Positions 36,218-44,788 of a stretch of DNA of 64,000 nt are shown piece after piece. How positions within the stretch are numbered: the stretch's first letter is position 1; the number at the start of each line of letters is the position of its first letter. Source of the DNA: a bacterium (GTDB lineage: Bacteria > Ratteibacteria > UBA8468 > B48-G9 > JAFGKM01); contig JALNXB010000005.1 of the NCBI GenBank assembly GCA_023230585.1, positions 1 to 64,000 on the forward strand. The letters are read 5' to 3'. A model generated the notes under the pieces. The model saw only the letters and a list, made by a program, of their open reading frames with translations, had not been told where the DNA came from and ran no database searches. The translations under genes and the position numbers were made by a program.

Positions 36218-37126
36218 TTAAGGGATTGTAAGTTTTTGCCCTACAAAGATTTTGTCGGTTTGAAGGTTGTTAAGTTTTTTTATTGCTTGAGATGTTGTGT
36301 TGAAGCGGCTTGCAATCACACCTATACTATCTCCCTTTTTTACAATATAGGTTTTTGTCCTATTTGAAGAGTTCTCTTCTTTGATTGTTTTTTCTTCGTC
36401 TTTATTCTCAGTATACGTAGCAGGCAAACTGTTTGTCTTTGACAATTCTGTCTTTAATCTATAAAGTTCGCTCTCTTGCCTTGTAAGTTCATCTATAAAA
36501 ATCTGAAAATTCTTTCCGGTTGTTTCTTCCATTTGTGAAATTTGTGAAGAGTTCTTTTCAACCTCAGATAATATTTTATTCAAAGAATCAGCAACTTTCA
36601 GTTGAGATTGGTTTATTTCTAAAACATCACCTTGTATAGAAGAAAAGTTTTTACTAAGTGAAGATATGGAAATAATAATATCGTTATAAGTTTCTTTCAA
36701 CCCTTTAATATCTCTACGTATTTCAAAATCTTTCTGCTGATTCACAAGGTTTTCCTTTTTCATCTCTTCTGCAAACTTATAATCCAACTCATCTATCTTC
36801 CCAATAAGTTTTCTGATATCTTCTTCCATTGTAGAGATTTTTGTTGAAAGAAGTGCCTTCTCATTTGATAAGTCTTCTACATCTTTTGATAGTCTGTCAT
36901 TTTTTTCTGACAAAATCTTAATATTGTTAGAAAAAATCGAGTTGTTTTCATTGATATTTGTTTCAAGAGCTTTTATACGTTCACCTATAACTTTTGAAGT
37001 AGCATAAAAATCATCTTGAACGTTTGTCACTTTACTCTGAACAAACCCTATATCATCTTTTGTAGCAACACAACCTGAAAAAAGCAGTAAGACTACACAT
37101 AAAAATAGAAGACTTAATCGTTTCAT
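36218..37126 (-). CDS. Coiled-coil lipoprotein with C-terminal LysM domain
   Basis: This 302-residue protein has a signal sequence with lipobox LFSGC (Cys19). A long heptad-rich coiled coil spans about 25-225. A C-terminal LysM domain (about 258-302) contains YIVKKGDSIGVIASRFN and QKLTIP. LysM binds peptidoglycan, so the protein should link the outer membrane to the wall. It occupies the position of cpoB/ybgF at the end of tol-pal operons, and the coiled coil could replace CpoB's N-terminal trimerisation part, but TPR repeats are absent and LysM is present instead. Its ribosome site overlaps the pal stop codon, so the two are coupled. Confidence 0.82.
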   Translation of the reverse strand: MKRLSLLFLCVVLLLFSGCVATKDDIGFVQSKVTNVQDDFYATSKVIGERIKALETNINENNSIFSNNIKILSEKNDRLSKDVEDLSNEKALLSTKISTMEEDIRKLIGKIDELDYKFAEEMKKENLVNQQKDFEIRRDIKGLKETYNDIIISISSLSKNFSSIQGDVLEINQSQLKVADSLNKILSEVEKNSSQISQMEETTGKNFQIFIDELTRQESELYRLKTELSKTNSLPATYTENKDEEKTIKEENSSNRTKTYIVKKGDSIGVIASRFNTTSQAIKKLNNLQTDKIFVGQKLTIP

Positions 37127-37128
37127 AT

Positions 37129-37791
37129 TTACTCCGCTATTTTAAATTCTACCCTTCTGTTTTTCGCCCAAGCTTCTTCGTTACTTCTTGGATCAACAGG
37201 ATTATCTTTACCGTAACTCACAGTATATAGTCTTTTTGGAGAAACTCCTTGTTCAACAAGAAACCTTCTAACACTTAACGACCTCTGTTCTCCAAGAACA
37301 AGGTTATATTCTCGGGTACCTCTTTCATCACAGTGACCTTCTATCAAAATCTCCATATTGGGGTTTTGGAGAAGATATTGGCTTATCTTTATCAAAACTG
37401 GCACATCCGCAACTCCTATATCATATCTATCGTAGTTGAAATATACATTACTAAATATTTGTGCTAATTCAGGAGAAAACTCCGAAGGTGACTTAAATTT
37501 CTTATCTAAAGGGATAGGTTGTAAAGGGATGGATTCTCCTTTAACTGCTTGCTGTTTTTCTTGTGCAGTAGCCATACCTTTCCCAGTAGAAACGTCTGTG
37601 GTTCCTGTTGATTCAGGTGTTACAGTTGTTAAAGGGGTTACGTCTTCAGTAAAAATAGATAACGCAGAAGGTTTGGTTATATCTGTTTCTCCCTTCTCTT
37701 TCAAATGCTTGTCTCTTACGTCTTTAGAAGACTGGCACCCTACAAAAAAAGATATAATTAAACATATTGATAAGATTTTAAGAACTCTCAT
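37129..37791 (-). CDS. pal: Peptidoglycan-associated lipoprotein
   Basis: This 220-residue protein has a lipoprotein signal with SFFVGC (Cys19), a Ser/Thr/Pro-rich linker to about 105, and an OmpA-like domain. VYFNYDRYDIG, ILIEGHCDERGTREYNLVLGEQRS, and AWAKNRRVEFKI carry the Asp and Arg that bind meso-diaminopimelate. It anchors the outer membrane to peptidoglycan and is the end point of the TolQRAB force chain. AGGAGGTAAA precedes the ATG. The length is somewhat greater than typical Pal because of the linker. Confidence 0.95.
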   Translation of the reverse strand: MRVLKILSICLIISFFVGCQSSKDVRDKHLKEKGETDITKPSALSIFTEDVTPLTTVTPESTGTTDVSTGKGMATAQEKQQAVKGESIPLQPIPLDKKFKSPSEFSPELAQIFSNVYFNYDRYDIGVADVPVLIKISQYLLQNPNMEILIEGHCDERGTREYNLVLGEQRSLSVRRFLVEQGVSPKRLYTVSYGKDNPVDPRSNEEAWAKNRRVEFKIAE

Positions 37792-37849
37792 TTTACCTCC
37801 TATCGTTTAAAAAATGGTTTACTTTATTATACAATAAGACTTTGTTTTG

Positions 37850-39079
37850 TCAAAAAGGACTCCAATTTGGGCTGAACGCATTATATTTACTACTTGTTAT
37901 TCTTCTCCTATCTCCTGTGAGTATATCTATAACCATAATCGTATGAGGACGCCTTTTAATATCAGAATATACTATGTGTCTACTGTCTGGTGCCCAAGAG
38001 ATCTCTTCGCTTCCAAGTGTTTCGCTTACTATTTTCGTTTCCCCTGAAGATACATCATAGATAGCTATACCAAAATTACCTGCTTTCATAAAAACATACG
38101 CAATATAGGTTCCATCAGGAGACCAACTAGGCGAGGTTGAATACCCAGAAACATAACTTATCCTTTTAATTTTTGTTCCGTCTCTTGTCATAGTATATAC
38201 CTGAGCAGTTCCTTGTCTGTCAGAAACAAAAGCAATCATTTTACCAGAAGGAGATAAAGACGGTGATGCATCAGTGGTTTTACTATATGTCACTCTTTTA
38301 AGGATTTTACCATTAAAATCTGTAATATATATTTCAGGATGTCCTGTCTTGCTTAAAACTACTGCCATCTCTTCTGTTTTTTTGCAAGGAGAAGCACAAG
38401 CGTTTAACCCTGGTTCTGCAAGGATTATAGTTTCAACGCCTGTTAAAATATTTTTTTTAACAAGTTTAGGCCACCCATCTTTATAAGAAATCAAAAGAAT
38501 TTCTTTGTAAGGGGTAAGCCACTTAGGGTAGTGAACAAGAAACTCTGAGTTGGTCAACTTTGTTAGATTGTCTCCATCATAATCTATTTGATAAATCTGG
38601 TATTTACCAGAAGAATCAGATACAAAAAGAATCTTACTTTCAGCAATACCTGGTTTACCTGTTAGGTGTAGCATAATATCATTACAAATTTTATGTGCCA
38701 AAATATGTGGGAACTTTGTTTTTTTATAATTTTTTTCAAAAAGAAGTTTCTCGTCAAGCCTATCTTCAATACTTATCTTTACACCGTCAGATAGTTTGTC
38801 GCCAAGTAGAAGGATTTGGGTAGTATACTTCTTCTTTGCAACAGAAATATTGTCCGTAAATATAGATTCGTTCACAGAAAAATATCCAGAGTATTCAAGA
38901 TCTCTACCTAAAACCGAAACAAGTTTTTCCCAGTAGTTATCTTTATTTTGTGAAAAAAGAATCGATATATCAGCTTTCTCTTTAAAATTTTTTGTTATTT
39001 TAAGAAATATCGGGGAAGACGCATAAAGATTTACCGAAAATAATAATATAAAAAATAGTACGCAACTTTTTATTTTCAC
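37850..39079 (-). CDS. tolB: Periplasmic Tol-Pal protein TolB
   Basis: This 409-residue protein has a signal peptide (MKIKSCVLFFILLFSVNLYA), an N-terminal TolB alpha/beta domain (about 25-150), and a beta-propeller built of repeats such as KILFVSDSSGKYQIYQID, ASPSLSPSGKMIAFVSDRQG and SPSWSPDGTYIAYV. It binds Pal and TolA. The start is GTG at 39079, two bases after the tolA stop, with GGAGG overlapping the end of tolA. The length is normal. Confidence 0.95.
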   Translation of the reverse strand: MKIKSCVLFFILLFSVNLYASSPIFLKITKNFKEKADISILFSQNKDNYWEKLVSVLGRDLEYSGYFSVNESIFTDNISVAKKKYTTQILLLGDKLSDGVKISIEDRLDEKLLFEKNYKKTKFPHILAHKICNDIMLHLTGKPGIAESKILFVSDSSGKYQIYQIDYDGDNLTKLTNSEFLVHYPKWLTPYKEILLISYKDGWPKLVKKNILTGVETIILAEPGLNACASPCKKTEEMAVVLSKTGHPEIYITDFNGKILKRVTYSKTTDASPSLSPSGKMIAFVSDRQGTAQVYTMTRDGTKIKRISYVSGYSTSPSWSPDGTYIAYVFMKAGNFGIAIYDVSSGETKIVSETLGSEEISWAPDSRHIVYSDIKRRPHTIMVIDILTGDRRRITSSKYNAFSPNWSPF

Positions 39080-39081
39080 TG

Positions 39082-39855
39082 TTACACCTCCGTGCTAAAT
39101 TCAATAACAATATCTAAATATGGTTGTTTTATATCAGAAGGAAAGTTGGGTATGTTTTTTGTTGATTTGACAGCTTCAACAACAGAGATATCAAACCCTC
39201 TATTTCCTGAACTTAACTCAAGAGAAACACTTTCTATCACGCCACTTTTGTAAACCCTAAAAGAAACGGTAGTCTTCCTGATACCCAGAACATTGGGCAC
39301 CTTCCAATTCTCTTTTATCTTACTTTTTAAAAGCATAACATACCAGTCTGGAATAGCATCTCGTTGTCTTACAACTGACATCTCTAAAGAAGTACCTTGT
39401 AGTTTTTCAATCTGTACAGATTTTCCTTTATAGACTTCCTTTTCTGTTTTAACTGGTCTACTTTCTATTTTAGCAATTAGTTTTTCTTTGAAACTTTCGC
39501 TTGAAAAAGAAGAAACTTCTTTCTTTTCTGTGCTTATAGAAGTTTTTTTAGATTTTTGTTCTTCAGAAGTTTTTTTGGATTTTGGTCCTTCTTTGGCTCT
39601 GGAAGGTTCAGGAACAATCTTTTTTTTCTGAATCTCTTCTTTTGTTTCGACCACTTGACTGGTCTCTGATAATATTTTTGATATAGGGATATTTATTAAC
39701 TGAATATCTATCACTTGATGAGAAATTATATTATTTTTTTTCCACGGTGAACCAACAAGGATAAAAAGCCCAAAACAATGGATTAGAAAAGTTATACCTA
39801 AACTCTTCTTTTTTATTCTATCTGTGTAGCCAGTCCAATCTTCTCTATTTTGCAT
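39082..39855 (-). CDS. tolA: TolA/TonB-like energy transducer
   Basis: This 257-residue protein has a 20-residue cytoplasmic head, one transmembrane helix (SLGITFLIHCFGLFILVGS), a Lys/Glu/Ser-rich periplasmic linker (about 70-150), and a C-terminal TonB/TolA domain. The domain contains IKENWKVPN, TVSFRVYKSGVIESVSLELSSGN and DIVIEFSTEV. It would carry force from TolQR to TolB-Pal. It overlaps tolR by 43 bp and has no strong ribosome site, suggesting coupling. It is shorter than E. coli TolA (421 residues). The position between tolR and tolB makes TolA more likely than TonB. Confidence 0.88.
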   Translation of the reverse strand: MQNREDWTGYTDRIKKKSLGITFLIHCFGLFILVGSPWKKNNIISHQVIDIQLINIPISKILSETSQVVETKEEIQKKKIVPEPSRAKEGPKSKKTSEEQKSKKTSISTEKKEVSSFSSESFKEKLIAKIESRPVKTEKEVYKGKSVQIEKLQGTSLEMSVVRQRDAIPDWYVMLLKSKIKENWKVPNVLGIRKTTVSFRVYKSGVIESVSLELSSGNRGFDISVVEAVKSTKNIPNFPSDIKQPYLDIVIEFSTEV

Positions 39856-40211
39856 TTTTTGGATATATCGAGGACTTTTATAATATTTTTGTAAGAGACT
39901 TCTTCATCTCCTTTTACTATAACAGAGATGTCTTCCCCTTCGTTGACCCTTTTTTGAAGTATATTGTGTATCTCTCTCAAGGTAGCTTTTTTACCTTCAA
40001 GGTAATACGTATTATTGGAAGCGACAGTAATAACTACGCTTTTTTCAATCTTTATCTCCGCAGGAGAAGAAGCTGGAAGATTAACTTCTATACCTTGCTC
40101 AATAAATGGAGATATGATAAGCAAGATGACAACAAGTGTTAAAGCCACATCAACAAGGTTGGTTATATTTAACTGAGGTAGTGTTGTATTATTATTTCTT
40201 CTGCTTAACAT
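39813..40211 (-). CDS. tolR: TolR/ExbD-type biopolymer transport protein
   Basis: This 132-residue inner-membrane protein has LPQLNITNLVDVALTLVVILLII, with the conserved Asp in the transmembrane helix that forms the proton path with TolQ. A periplasmic domain carries IVKGDEEVSYKNII. The frame is open to a TTG at 40226, but ATG 40211 (MLSRRNNN) has GGAG nine bases upstream. It follows tolQ by 25 bp. Confidence 0.92.
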   Translation of the reverse strand: MLSRRNNNTTLPQLNITNLVDVALTLVVILLIISPFIEQGIEVNLPASSPAEIKIEKSVVITVASNNTYYLEGKKATLREIHNILQKRVNEGEDISVIVKGDEEVSYKNIIKVLDISKKCKIEKIGLATQIE

Positions 40212-40236
40212 ATTAATACTCTCCAATACTGTATTT

Positions 40237-40839
40237 CTATTCAGTATGCTTCAAGTAGTTCACTATAAAAGGAAGAACAGATTCCATTCTGTCTAAAATG
40301 TTGATAACGCGTCCTCTATAATAATTATATCCTACTGAGGCAGGAATAGCGACTATCAAACCAGCAACAGTTGTAATCAGAGCCTCCGAAACCCCAGCAG
40401 CAACAACCTTGACAGAAGAAGAACCTGCAACAGAAATACCCATAAACGACAACAGAAGCCCCCAAACCGTACCAAGAAGTCCAAGGAAGGGCGCAATTGT
40501 TGCTATGGTTGCAAGAGAGGTAATGTTTTTTTCAAGTTTAGACTGCACTTGTAAGAAAGCTTTTTGAAGGTATATATCTATCTGCTCCAATCCTGTTTTT
40601 TGTTTAAGTTCTATTCCATATTCAAGAACTGAGTTTAAAGGGGATTTTGTAAAATTTTTTACTTTACCGCTCTTAAGATTCTTTTCAAAAAGTCTATTTT
40701 TTTTCTCTACGTCTTTCAGAAAAAAGAGTTTTTCTATAAGTATATACCAAGAATAGAATGAAAGTACGCCGAGAGATACCATTATAATTTTTCCCGCAAT
40801 ATCACAATGTTGCCACGAAGCAATCCATATATTTCCCAT
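40237..40839 (-). CDS. tolQ: TolQ/ExbB-type proton channel protein
   Basis: This 200-residue inner-membrane motor subunit has three transmembrane regions: near 18-37 (IIMVSLGVLSFYSWYILIE), near 110-130 (ATIAPFLGLLGTVWGLL) and near 150-175 (VSEALITTVAGLIVAIPA). The GLLGTVWG and ALITTVAGL motifs are family signatures. It is the first gene of the tolQRAB-pal-LysM operon. A consensus promoter ends only 8 nt before its ATG and no ribosome site is present. The N-terminus aligns with TolQ proteins, so the start is sound. Confidence 0.94.
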   Translation of the reverse strand: MGNIWIASWQHCDIAGKIIMVSLGVLSFYSWYILIEKLFFLKDVEKKNRLFEKNLKSGKVKNFTKSPLNSVLEYGIELKQKTGLEQIDIYLQKAFLQVQSKLEKNITSLATIATIAPFLGLLGTVWGLLLSFMGISVAGSSSVKVVAAGVSEALITTVAGLIVAIPASVGYNYYRGRVINILDRMESVLPFIVNYLKHTE

Positions 40840-40847
40840 AATTAAAT

Positions 40848-40876
40848 ATTATATACGATTTATAAGTTTAAGTCAA
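40848..40876 (-). promoter_or_regulatory. Predicted promoter abutting the tolQ start codon
   Basis: On the minus strand TTGACT (40871-40876), a 17-nt spacer and consensus TATAAT (40848-40853) end 8 nt before ATG 40839. Predicted transcription would begin at or within about 2 nt of the start codon, and there is no Shine-Dalgarno sequence. A leaderless tol-pal mRNA is predicted. Confidence 0.55.
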
Positions 40877-40985
40877 TAAATTTCCTTGTTTTACAAGGTT
40901 TTAAATGGTTATTTTATGGTGCTTTATAAGAAATAAAAGATATAAAAATAAAAGTGATACCTTTACCCTCAATTTTGATAAGTAA

Positions 40986-41035
40986 ACTTGACAACACTTG
41001 ACAGATTGACTACACTTAAAACAGTTCATTATAAA
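40986..41035 (+). promoter_or_regulatory. TTGAC repeat cluster and candidate promoter upstream of the DegT gene
   Basis: TTGAC occurs at 40988, 40998 and 41006, and ACTTGACA is exactly repeated at a 10-bp step. The third TTGACT is 18 nt from TATAAA (41030-41035), placing a start near 41042, just before the ribosome site. The repeats could be a helical-phase operator or simply overlapping -35 boxes. Confidence 0.4.
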
Positions 41036-41054
41036 AAATAATATGGAGGGAAGT

Positions 41055-42386
41055 ATGAAAGAGAAATTAGCTATAGAAGGTGGTAAACCTGTTTTAGAAA
41101 GAAGTGATTATAAAAACTGGCCTATTGTTAACAACGCAACCCGTGCTTACATTAACGAAGTAATGGATAGCGGTGTTTTCGCTGGTGGAACTGCTCCGCA
41201 GGTTTCTGCACTTGAGAAAGAATGGGCAGAGTATCTTGGTATAAAACATTGTCTTACAACATGTAGTGGTACTGCTGCATTGCATATGGCTCTTTCAGCT
41301 ATAGGGATAAAACCAGGTGATGAAGTTATCACCTCTGCATTTACTTTTCTTGCTTCTGCTTCGTGTGCTATACATCAGAACGGTGTGCCAGTATTTGTTG
41401 ATATTGATAACAGAACATACAATATAGACCCTTCTAAAATTGAAGCAGTTATAACTGAACGAACAAAAGCTATAATTCCAGTACATATACAGGGATTATC
41501 AGCAGATATGGACCCTATCCTTAAAATAGCAGAAAAACATAACCTGTTTGTAATAGAAGATGCCTGTCAAGCGCACGGAGCCACATATAAAGGTAAGAAA
41601 GTAGGCACTATGGGCGATGCTGCTGCTTTTAGTCTTAATAACTATAAAAACCTGTCTGGAGGCGAAGGTGGTCTATTTGTAACCAACGATGAGGTTCTAT
41701 TACAGAAAGGTAACCTAATAAGATGTTTTGGTGATGAAATTGACGAAGTTAGCCACAGAAGAAAATATAATGCATCTATCCTTGGGTATATGTATAGAAA
41801 CCATGAGTTGCCTGCAGCGTTTACCAGAGGTCAACTTAAACATCTTGATGAATATAATGAAATAAGAATTAAAAATGCCAACTATCTTACAGAACAACTA
41901 AGTAGAATACCAGGAGTTATCCCTCCATATTGCCCGCCAGAATGTAAACACGTATATTTTATGTATAATGTAAGGTTTGACCCACAGGCGGTTGGTATAA
42001 ATTGTTCCCCTTTAAGGTTTAGGACAGCCATAGAAAAATCTCTATATAAAGAAGGTGTTTTAGTAGGACAGTGGCAAACTATGCCTGTTCCAGCACAAGA
42101 TTTGTTTCAAAGTAAGCTTGGGTACGGTGGTTCAAAATATCCTTGGTCATTAAATGAAGATAAAGGAATCGATTATAACTATAATGTTGACCAATTCCCT
42201 GTTGCTAAAAAACTATGTGAAAATTATAGCGTAGTTCACGGTGTTCATGCACCTAACGACTTAAAACTGATGGAAAAGATAGTTTGTGCTTTCAAAAAAG
42301 TTTTTGCAGATATAGATACTGCTCTTAAACACGTTGACGACCCTGTTTATCCGGGAGCTGACGGTAAATTATATGGAGCAGGTTGA
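41055..42386 (+). CDS. DegT/DnrJ/EryC1/StrS-family aminotransferase
   Basis: This 443-residue PLP-dependent enzyme probably transaminates a keto-sugar or keto-inositol. HCLTTCSGTAALHMALSA (about 60-78), DEVITSAFTFLASASC, VIEDACQAHGATYKGKKVG and FSLNNYKNLSGGEGG are the family landmarks; the Lys in NNYKNL is the PLP-binding residue. The C-terminal half has KHVYFMYNVRFDP. The ATG at 41055 follows GGAGGGAAGT; the upstream ATG at 41043 would bury the ribosome site in the coding region. A zinc dehydrogenase gene follows after 28 bp, so the pair probably interconverts alcohol, ketone and amine. Confidence 0.88.
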   Translation: MKEKLAIEGGKPVLERSDYKNWPIVNNATRAYINEVMDSGVFAGGTAPQVSALEKEWAEYLGIKHCLTTCSGTAALHMALSAIGIKPGDEVITSAFTFLASASCAIHQNGVPVFVDIDNRTYNIDPSKIEAVITERTKAIIPVHIQGLSADMDPILKIAEKHNLFVIEDACQAHGATYKGKKVGTMGDAAAFSLNNYKNLSGGEGGLFVTNDEVLLQKGNLIRCFGDEIDEVSHRRKYNASILGYMYRNHELPAAFTRGQLKHLDEYNEIRIKNANYLTEQLSRIPGVIPPYCPPECKHVYFMYNVRFDPQAVGINCSPLRFRTAIEKSLYKEGVLVGQWQTMPVPAQDLFQSKLGYGGSKYPWSLNEDKGIDYNYNVDQFPVAKKLCENYSVVHGVHAPNDLKLMEKIVCAFKKVFADIDTALKHVDDPVYPGADGKLYGAG

Positions 42387-42414
42387 GTATTGAATAAAGA
42401 TAAAGGAGATGAGA

Positions 42415-43443
42415 ATGGAAAGTAAAGGACTTTATGGCAAAAAACATCTTGATATTCAAACAAGAACAATAAATATTCCACCACCTGATGAAAACCATGT
42501 TATAGTTAAAATACATGCTTGTGGTGTATGCGGAACAGATATAAATTTTGTTAATGATTGGGATGGTGACCCTATGGCTCTTGGGCACGAAATTGCAGCA
42601 GAAGTTGTTGAAATTGGAAAAAATGTAAAGAATATCAAGGTTGGGGATTCTGTAATAGTTGAAGATTGCTCTATGTGTGGGGTCTGTAAAGATTGTAAAA
42701 GTGGGCATGTTGAGTTTTGTAGAAATATGTATGATATGGAAGGTCAACCTGGTATGGCTGAATATATGTCGGTCAACTTTAACTCTCTTAACAAGTTTGA
42801 TGGTCTTGACTATGTATCAGCATCTTTAACTGAACCTCTCGCGGTTTCTCTCACCTCTGTGCTTAACGCTGAAATACCTTTAGGGGGGAGTGTTGTAGTG
42901 CTTGGACCTGGTCCATTGGGATTGATGTCAGCCAAAATTGCAAAGTTGAGAGGTGCAGGATTTGTCGGAATAACTGGGTTACCTAAAGATAACCCAAGAG
43001 AGGAAGCAAGACTCAATCTGGCGCAAAAATGGGGTTGCGACCTTGTCCTAGAAAACGGAAAACATAATATTGAAGAAGAAATTAAGAAAGTTTTTCCTGA
43101 TGGCGTGGATAGGGTAATAGTCTCTTCTCCACCACAAAGTATGGAAGATGCGTTTAAGATTATACGGTTTGGAGGTATTATTACTTTTTATGGTCTACAT
43201 TTCGGAGGAAAAAATAAAATTAGTGTAGATATAAATGATATGATATTTAGAAAAATCACTCTGAAACCCACTTTTGCTGAGCCAGCAATAAATTTTCCTG
43301 TAGCTATAAACCTTCTTAAAGAAGGTCTTTTACCAGCTGCTGATATTATTACTAATACATTCGGTTTTACTCAGGCAAAAGAAATAATGTCTTCTATTAT
43401 TGATGGTTCTCAACCTATTATAAAAGCTGTTTTTGTTCCATAA
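42415..43443 (+). CDS. Zinc-dependent alcohol/polyol dehydrogenase (MDR)
   Basis: This 342-residue MDR enzyme has HACGVCGTDINFVND (catalytic zinc Cys), LGHEIAAEVVEIG, and the four-Cys structural zinc lobe CSMCGVCKDC...C near 84-100. The Rossmann motif VVVLGPGPLGLMSA is near 165. It resembles threonine/sorbitol dehydrogenase-type enzymes. The ATG at 42415 is chosen because AAGGAG at 42403-42408 would leave no spacing for the ATG at 42409. It is co-directional with the aminotransferase gene, 28 bp downstream, and is likely its partner. Confidence 0.88.
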   Translation: MESKGLYGKKHLDIQTRTINIPPPDENHVIVKIHACGVCGTDINFVNDWDGDPMALGHEIAAEVVEIGKNVKNIKVGDSVIVEDCSMCGVCKDCKSGHVEFCRNMYDMEGQPGMAEYMSVNFNSLNKFDGLDYVSASLTEPLAVSLTSVLNAEIPLGGSVVVLGPGPLGLMSAKIAKLRGAGFVGITGLPKDNPREEARLNLAQKWGCDLVLENGKHNIEEEIKKVFPDGVDRVIVSSPPQSMEDAFKIIRFGGIITFYGLHFGGKNKISVDINDMIFRKITLKPTFAEPAINFPVAINLLKEGLLPAADIITNTFGFTQAKEIMSSIIDGSQPIIKAVFVP

Positions 43444-43466
43444 TTAAAAGAAAGGAATATGAATAT

Positions 43467-43886
43467 ATGAAAAGTTGGAGAAAAGAACTCTATTTCAATA
43501 TACCTCAACGGGTAGGATTGGTTAATATAACAGAGGAAGTACAGAAAGCTATTGATGAAAGTGGAATAAAAGAAGGGTTATGCCTCGTTAATGCTATGCA
43601 TATAACAGCCAGTGTTTTTGTGAATGATGACGAAAGTGGTCTACATAAAGACTATAAGGTTTGGCTTGAAAAAATTGCTCCTCATCAGCCTATTTCTCAG
43701 TATGCACATAACAACACAGGCGAAGATAATGCTGACGCCCATATAAAAAGACAAATTATGGGCAGAGAAGCGGTGTTAGCTGTAACCAAAGGAAAACTTG
43801 ACTTTGGACCTTGGGAACAGATTTTCTACGGTGAATTTGATGGAAATAGAAGAAAACGGGTATTAATAAAAATTATAGGGGAATAA
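43467..43886 (+). CDS. YjbQ/UPF0047-family protein
   Basis: This 139-residue protein has AMHITASVFVNDDESGLHKD and HNNTGEDNADAHIKRQIMG, with the conserved His and Asp/Glu residues of the YjbQ family, then LDFGPWEQIFYGEFDG. Family members show weak thiamine-phosphate synthase activity when overexpressed; the true role is unclear. It follows the dehydrogenase by 23 bp and probably shares its transcript. Its stop directly abuts the end of the convergent RidA gene. Confidence 0.9.
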   Translation: MKSWRKELYFNIPQRVGLVNITEEVQKAIDESGIKEGLCLVNAMHITASVFVNDDESGLHKDYKVWLEKIAPHQPISQYAHNNTGEDNADAHIKRQIMGREAVLAVTKGKLDFGPWEQIFYGEFDGNRRKRVLIKIIGE

Positions 43887-44264
43887 TCACCCTTTAATAG
43901 CAATACATTCTATCTCAACCAAAGCTTTTTTAGGAAGGCAAGCAACCTGGACTGTGCTTCGTGCTGGTTTATGTTTAAAAAAACTTGCGTATACAAGGTT
44001 CATCTCATTAAAATCTTGCATATCTTGTAAAAAAACCGTTGTTTTAATCACGTTTTCAATCTCACATTTTGCTTCTTTTAGTATTACTATTATATTGTTT
44101 ATAACTTGTTGGGTTTGTGCTGAAATATCTCCCTTAATTATCTCGTTAGTAGAAGGGTCTATAGGAATCTGACCTGATAGAAAAACAAGGTCCCCAGAGA
44201 CTACTGCTTGAGAATAAGGACCTATTGCCCACGGCGCTTTGTCTGTTGAAATTGTTTTAAACAT
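43887..44264 (-). CDS. ridA: RidA-family reactive imine/enamine deaminase
   Basis: This 125-residue protein has APWAIGPYSQAVVSGDLVFLSGQIPIDP and ARSTVQVACLPKKALVEIECIA, with the conserved Arg and Glu of the RidA active site. It hydrolyses enamine and imine by-products of PLP enzymes, which fits the nearby aminotransferase gene. AGGAGG lies nine bases before the ATG, inside the flavodoxin gene, and the two genes overlap by 43 bp. Confidence 0.93.
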   Translation of the reverse strand: MFKTISTDKAPWAIGPYSQAVVSGDLVFLSGQIPIDPSTNEIIKGDISAQTQQVINNIIVILKEAKCEIENVIKTTVFLQDMQDFNEMNLVYASFFKHKPARSTVQVACLPKKALVEIECIAIKG

Positions 44265-44728
44265 TCTTTGATGCCTCCTTGTATAGTAGGAAATTCTTCA
44301 TCTACTTTTCTTCCTTTTACAAATCTTTTACCTAAAACTTCTGCACCTTTTTTGTTAGATAAATTTTCAAAATTGTTCATTGCTCTATCTTTCCCTTTTC
44401 CGCTTCCATAAGTTAAAATAAGAAAAACTTGCTTTCCTGATAAATCTAACTGTTCAATGAAAGAACGCATAGCAGGGGAGATATCAAAAGCCCACACAGG
44501 ACTACCCAAAAATATAAGGTCTGTCTCTTTTACGTCAGGTATTGATTCAAGGGTAACACTTTTCTGCTTAAAAGCATCTATACAATTTTTCACAAAAGAA
44601 CCAGTATTTTTTGTTTCTAAACTTGATATTGAAACATTAAATTCTTGTTCCTCAAGTGTCTCTTTGAGTAAATACGATAACTTTCTTGTTCGCCCTGATA
44701 AAGAAAAGTAGATAATAGCAATTTTCAT
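44222..44728 (-). CDS. Flavodoxin-like protein
   Basis: This 168-residue protein begins IAIIYFSLSGRTRKLSYLL, an FMN phosphate-binding loop (YFSLSGRTRK). LIFLGSPVWAFDISPAMRSFI near 70-90 and VFLILTYGSGKGKDRAM near 97-113 supply the other flavin loops. It is probably an electron-transfer or NAD(P)H-dependent reductase-like flavoprotein of the flavodoxin superfamily. It overlaps ridA downstream by 43 bp and is divergent from pilT. Confidence 0.85.
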   Translation of the reverse strand: MKIAIIYFSLSGRTRKLSYLLKETLEEQEFNVSISSLETKNTGSFVKNCIDAFKQKSVTLESIPDVKETDLIFLGSPVWAFDISPAMRSFIEQLDLSGKQVFLILTYGSGKGKDRAMNNFENLSNKKGAEVLGKRFVKGRKVDEEFPTIQGGIKECLKQFQQTKRRGQ

Positions 44729-44788
44729 ATTTATATGGTAATATATATGTTGACATATTTCAATTTAATTTTCAACAGGAGCAGAATA

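Noticed and set aside
42325..42747. 140-residue minus-strand ORF opposite the aminotransferase-dehydrogenase junction
   Set aside because: It lies antisense to two well-supported genes and its protein is low in complexity, with no family pattern.
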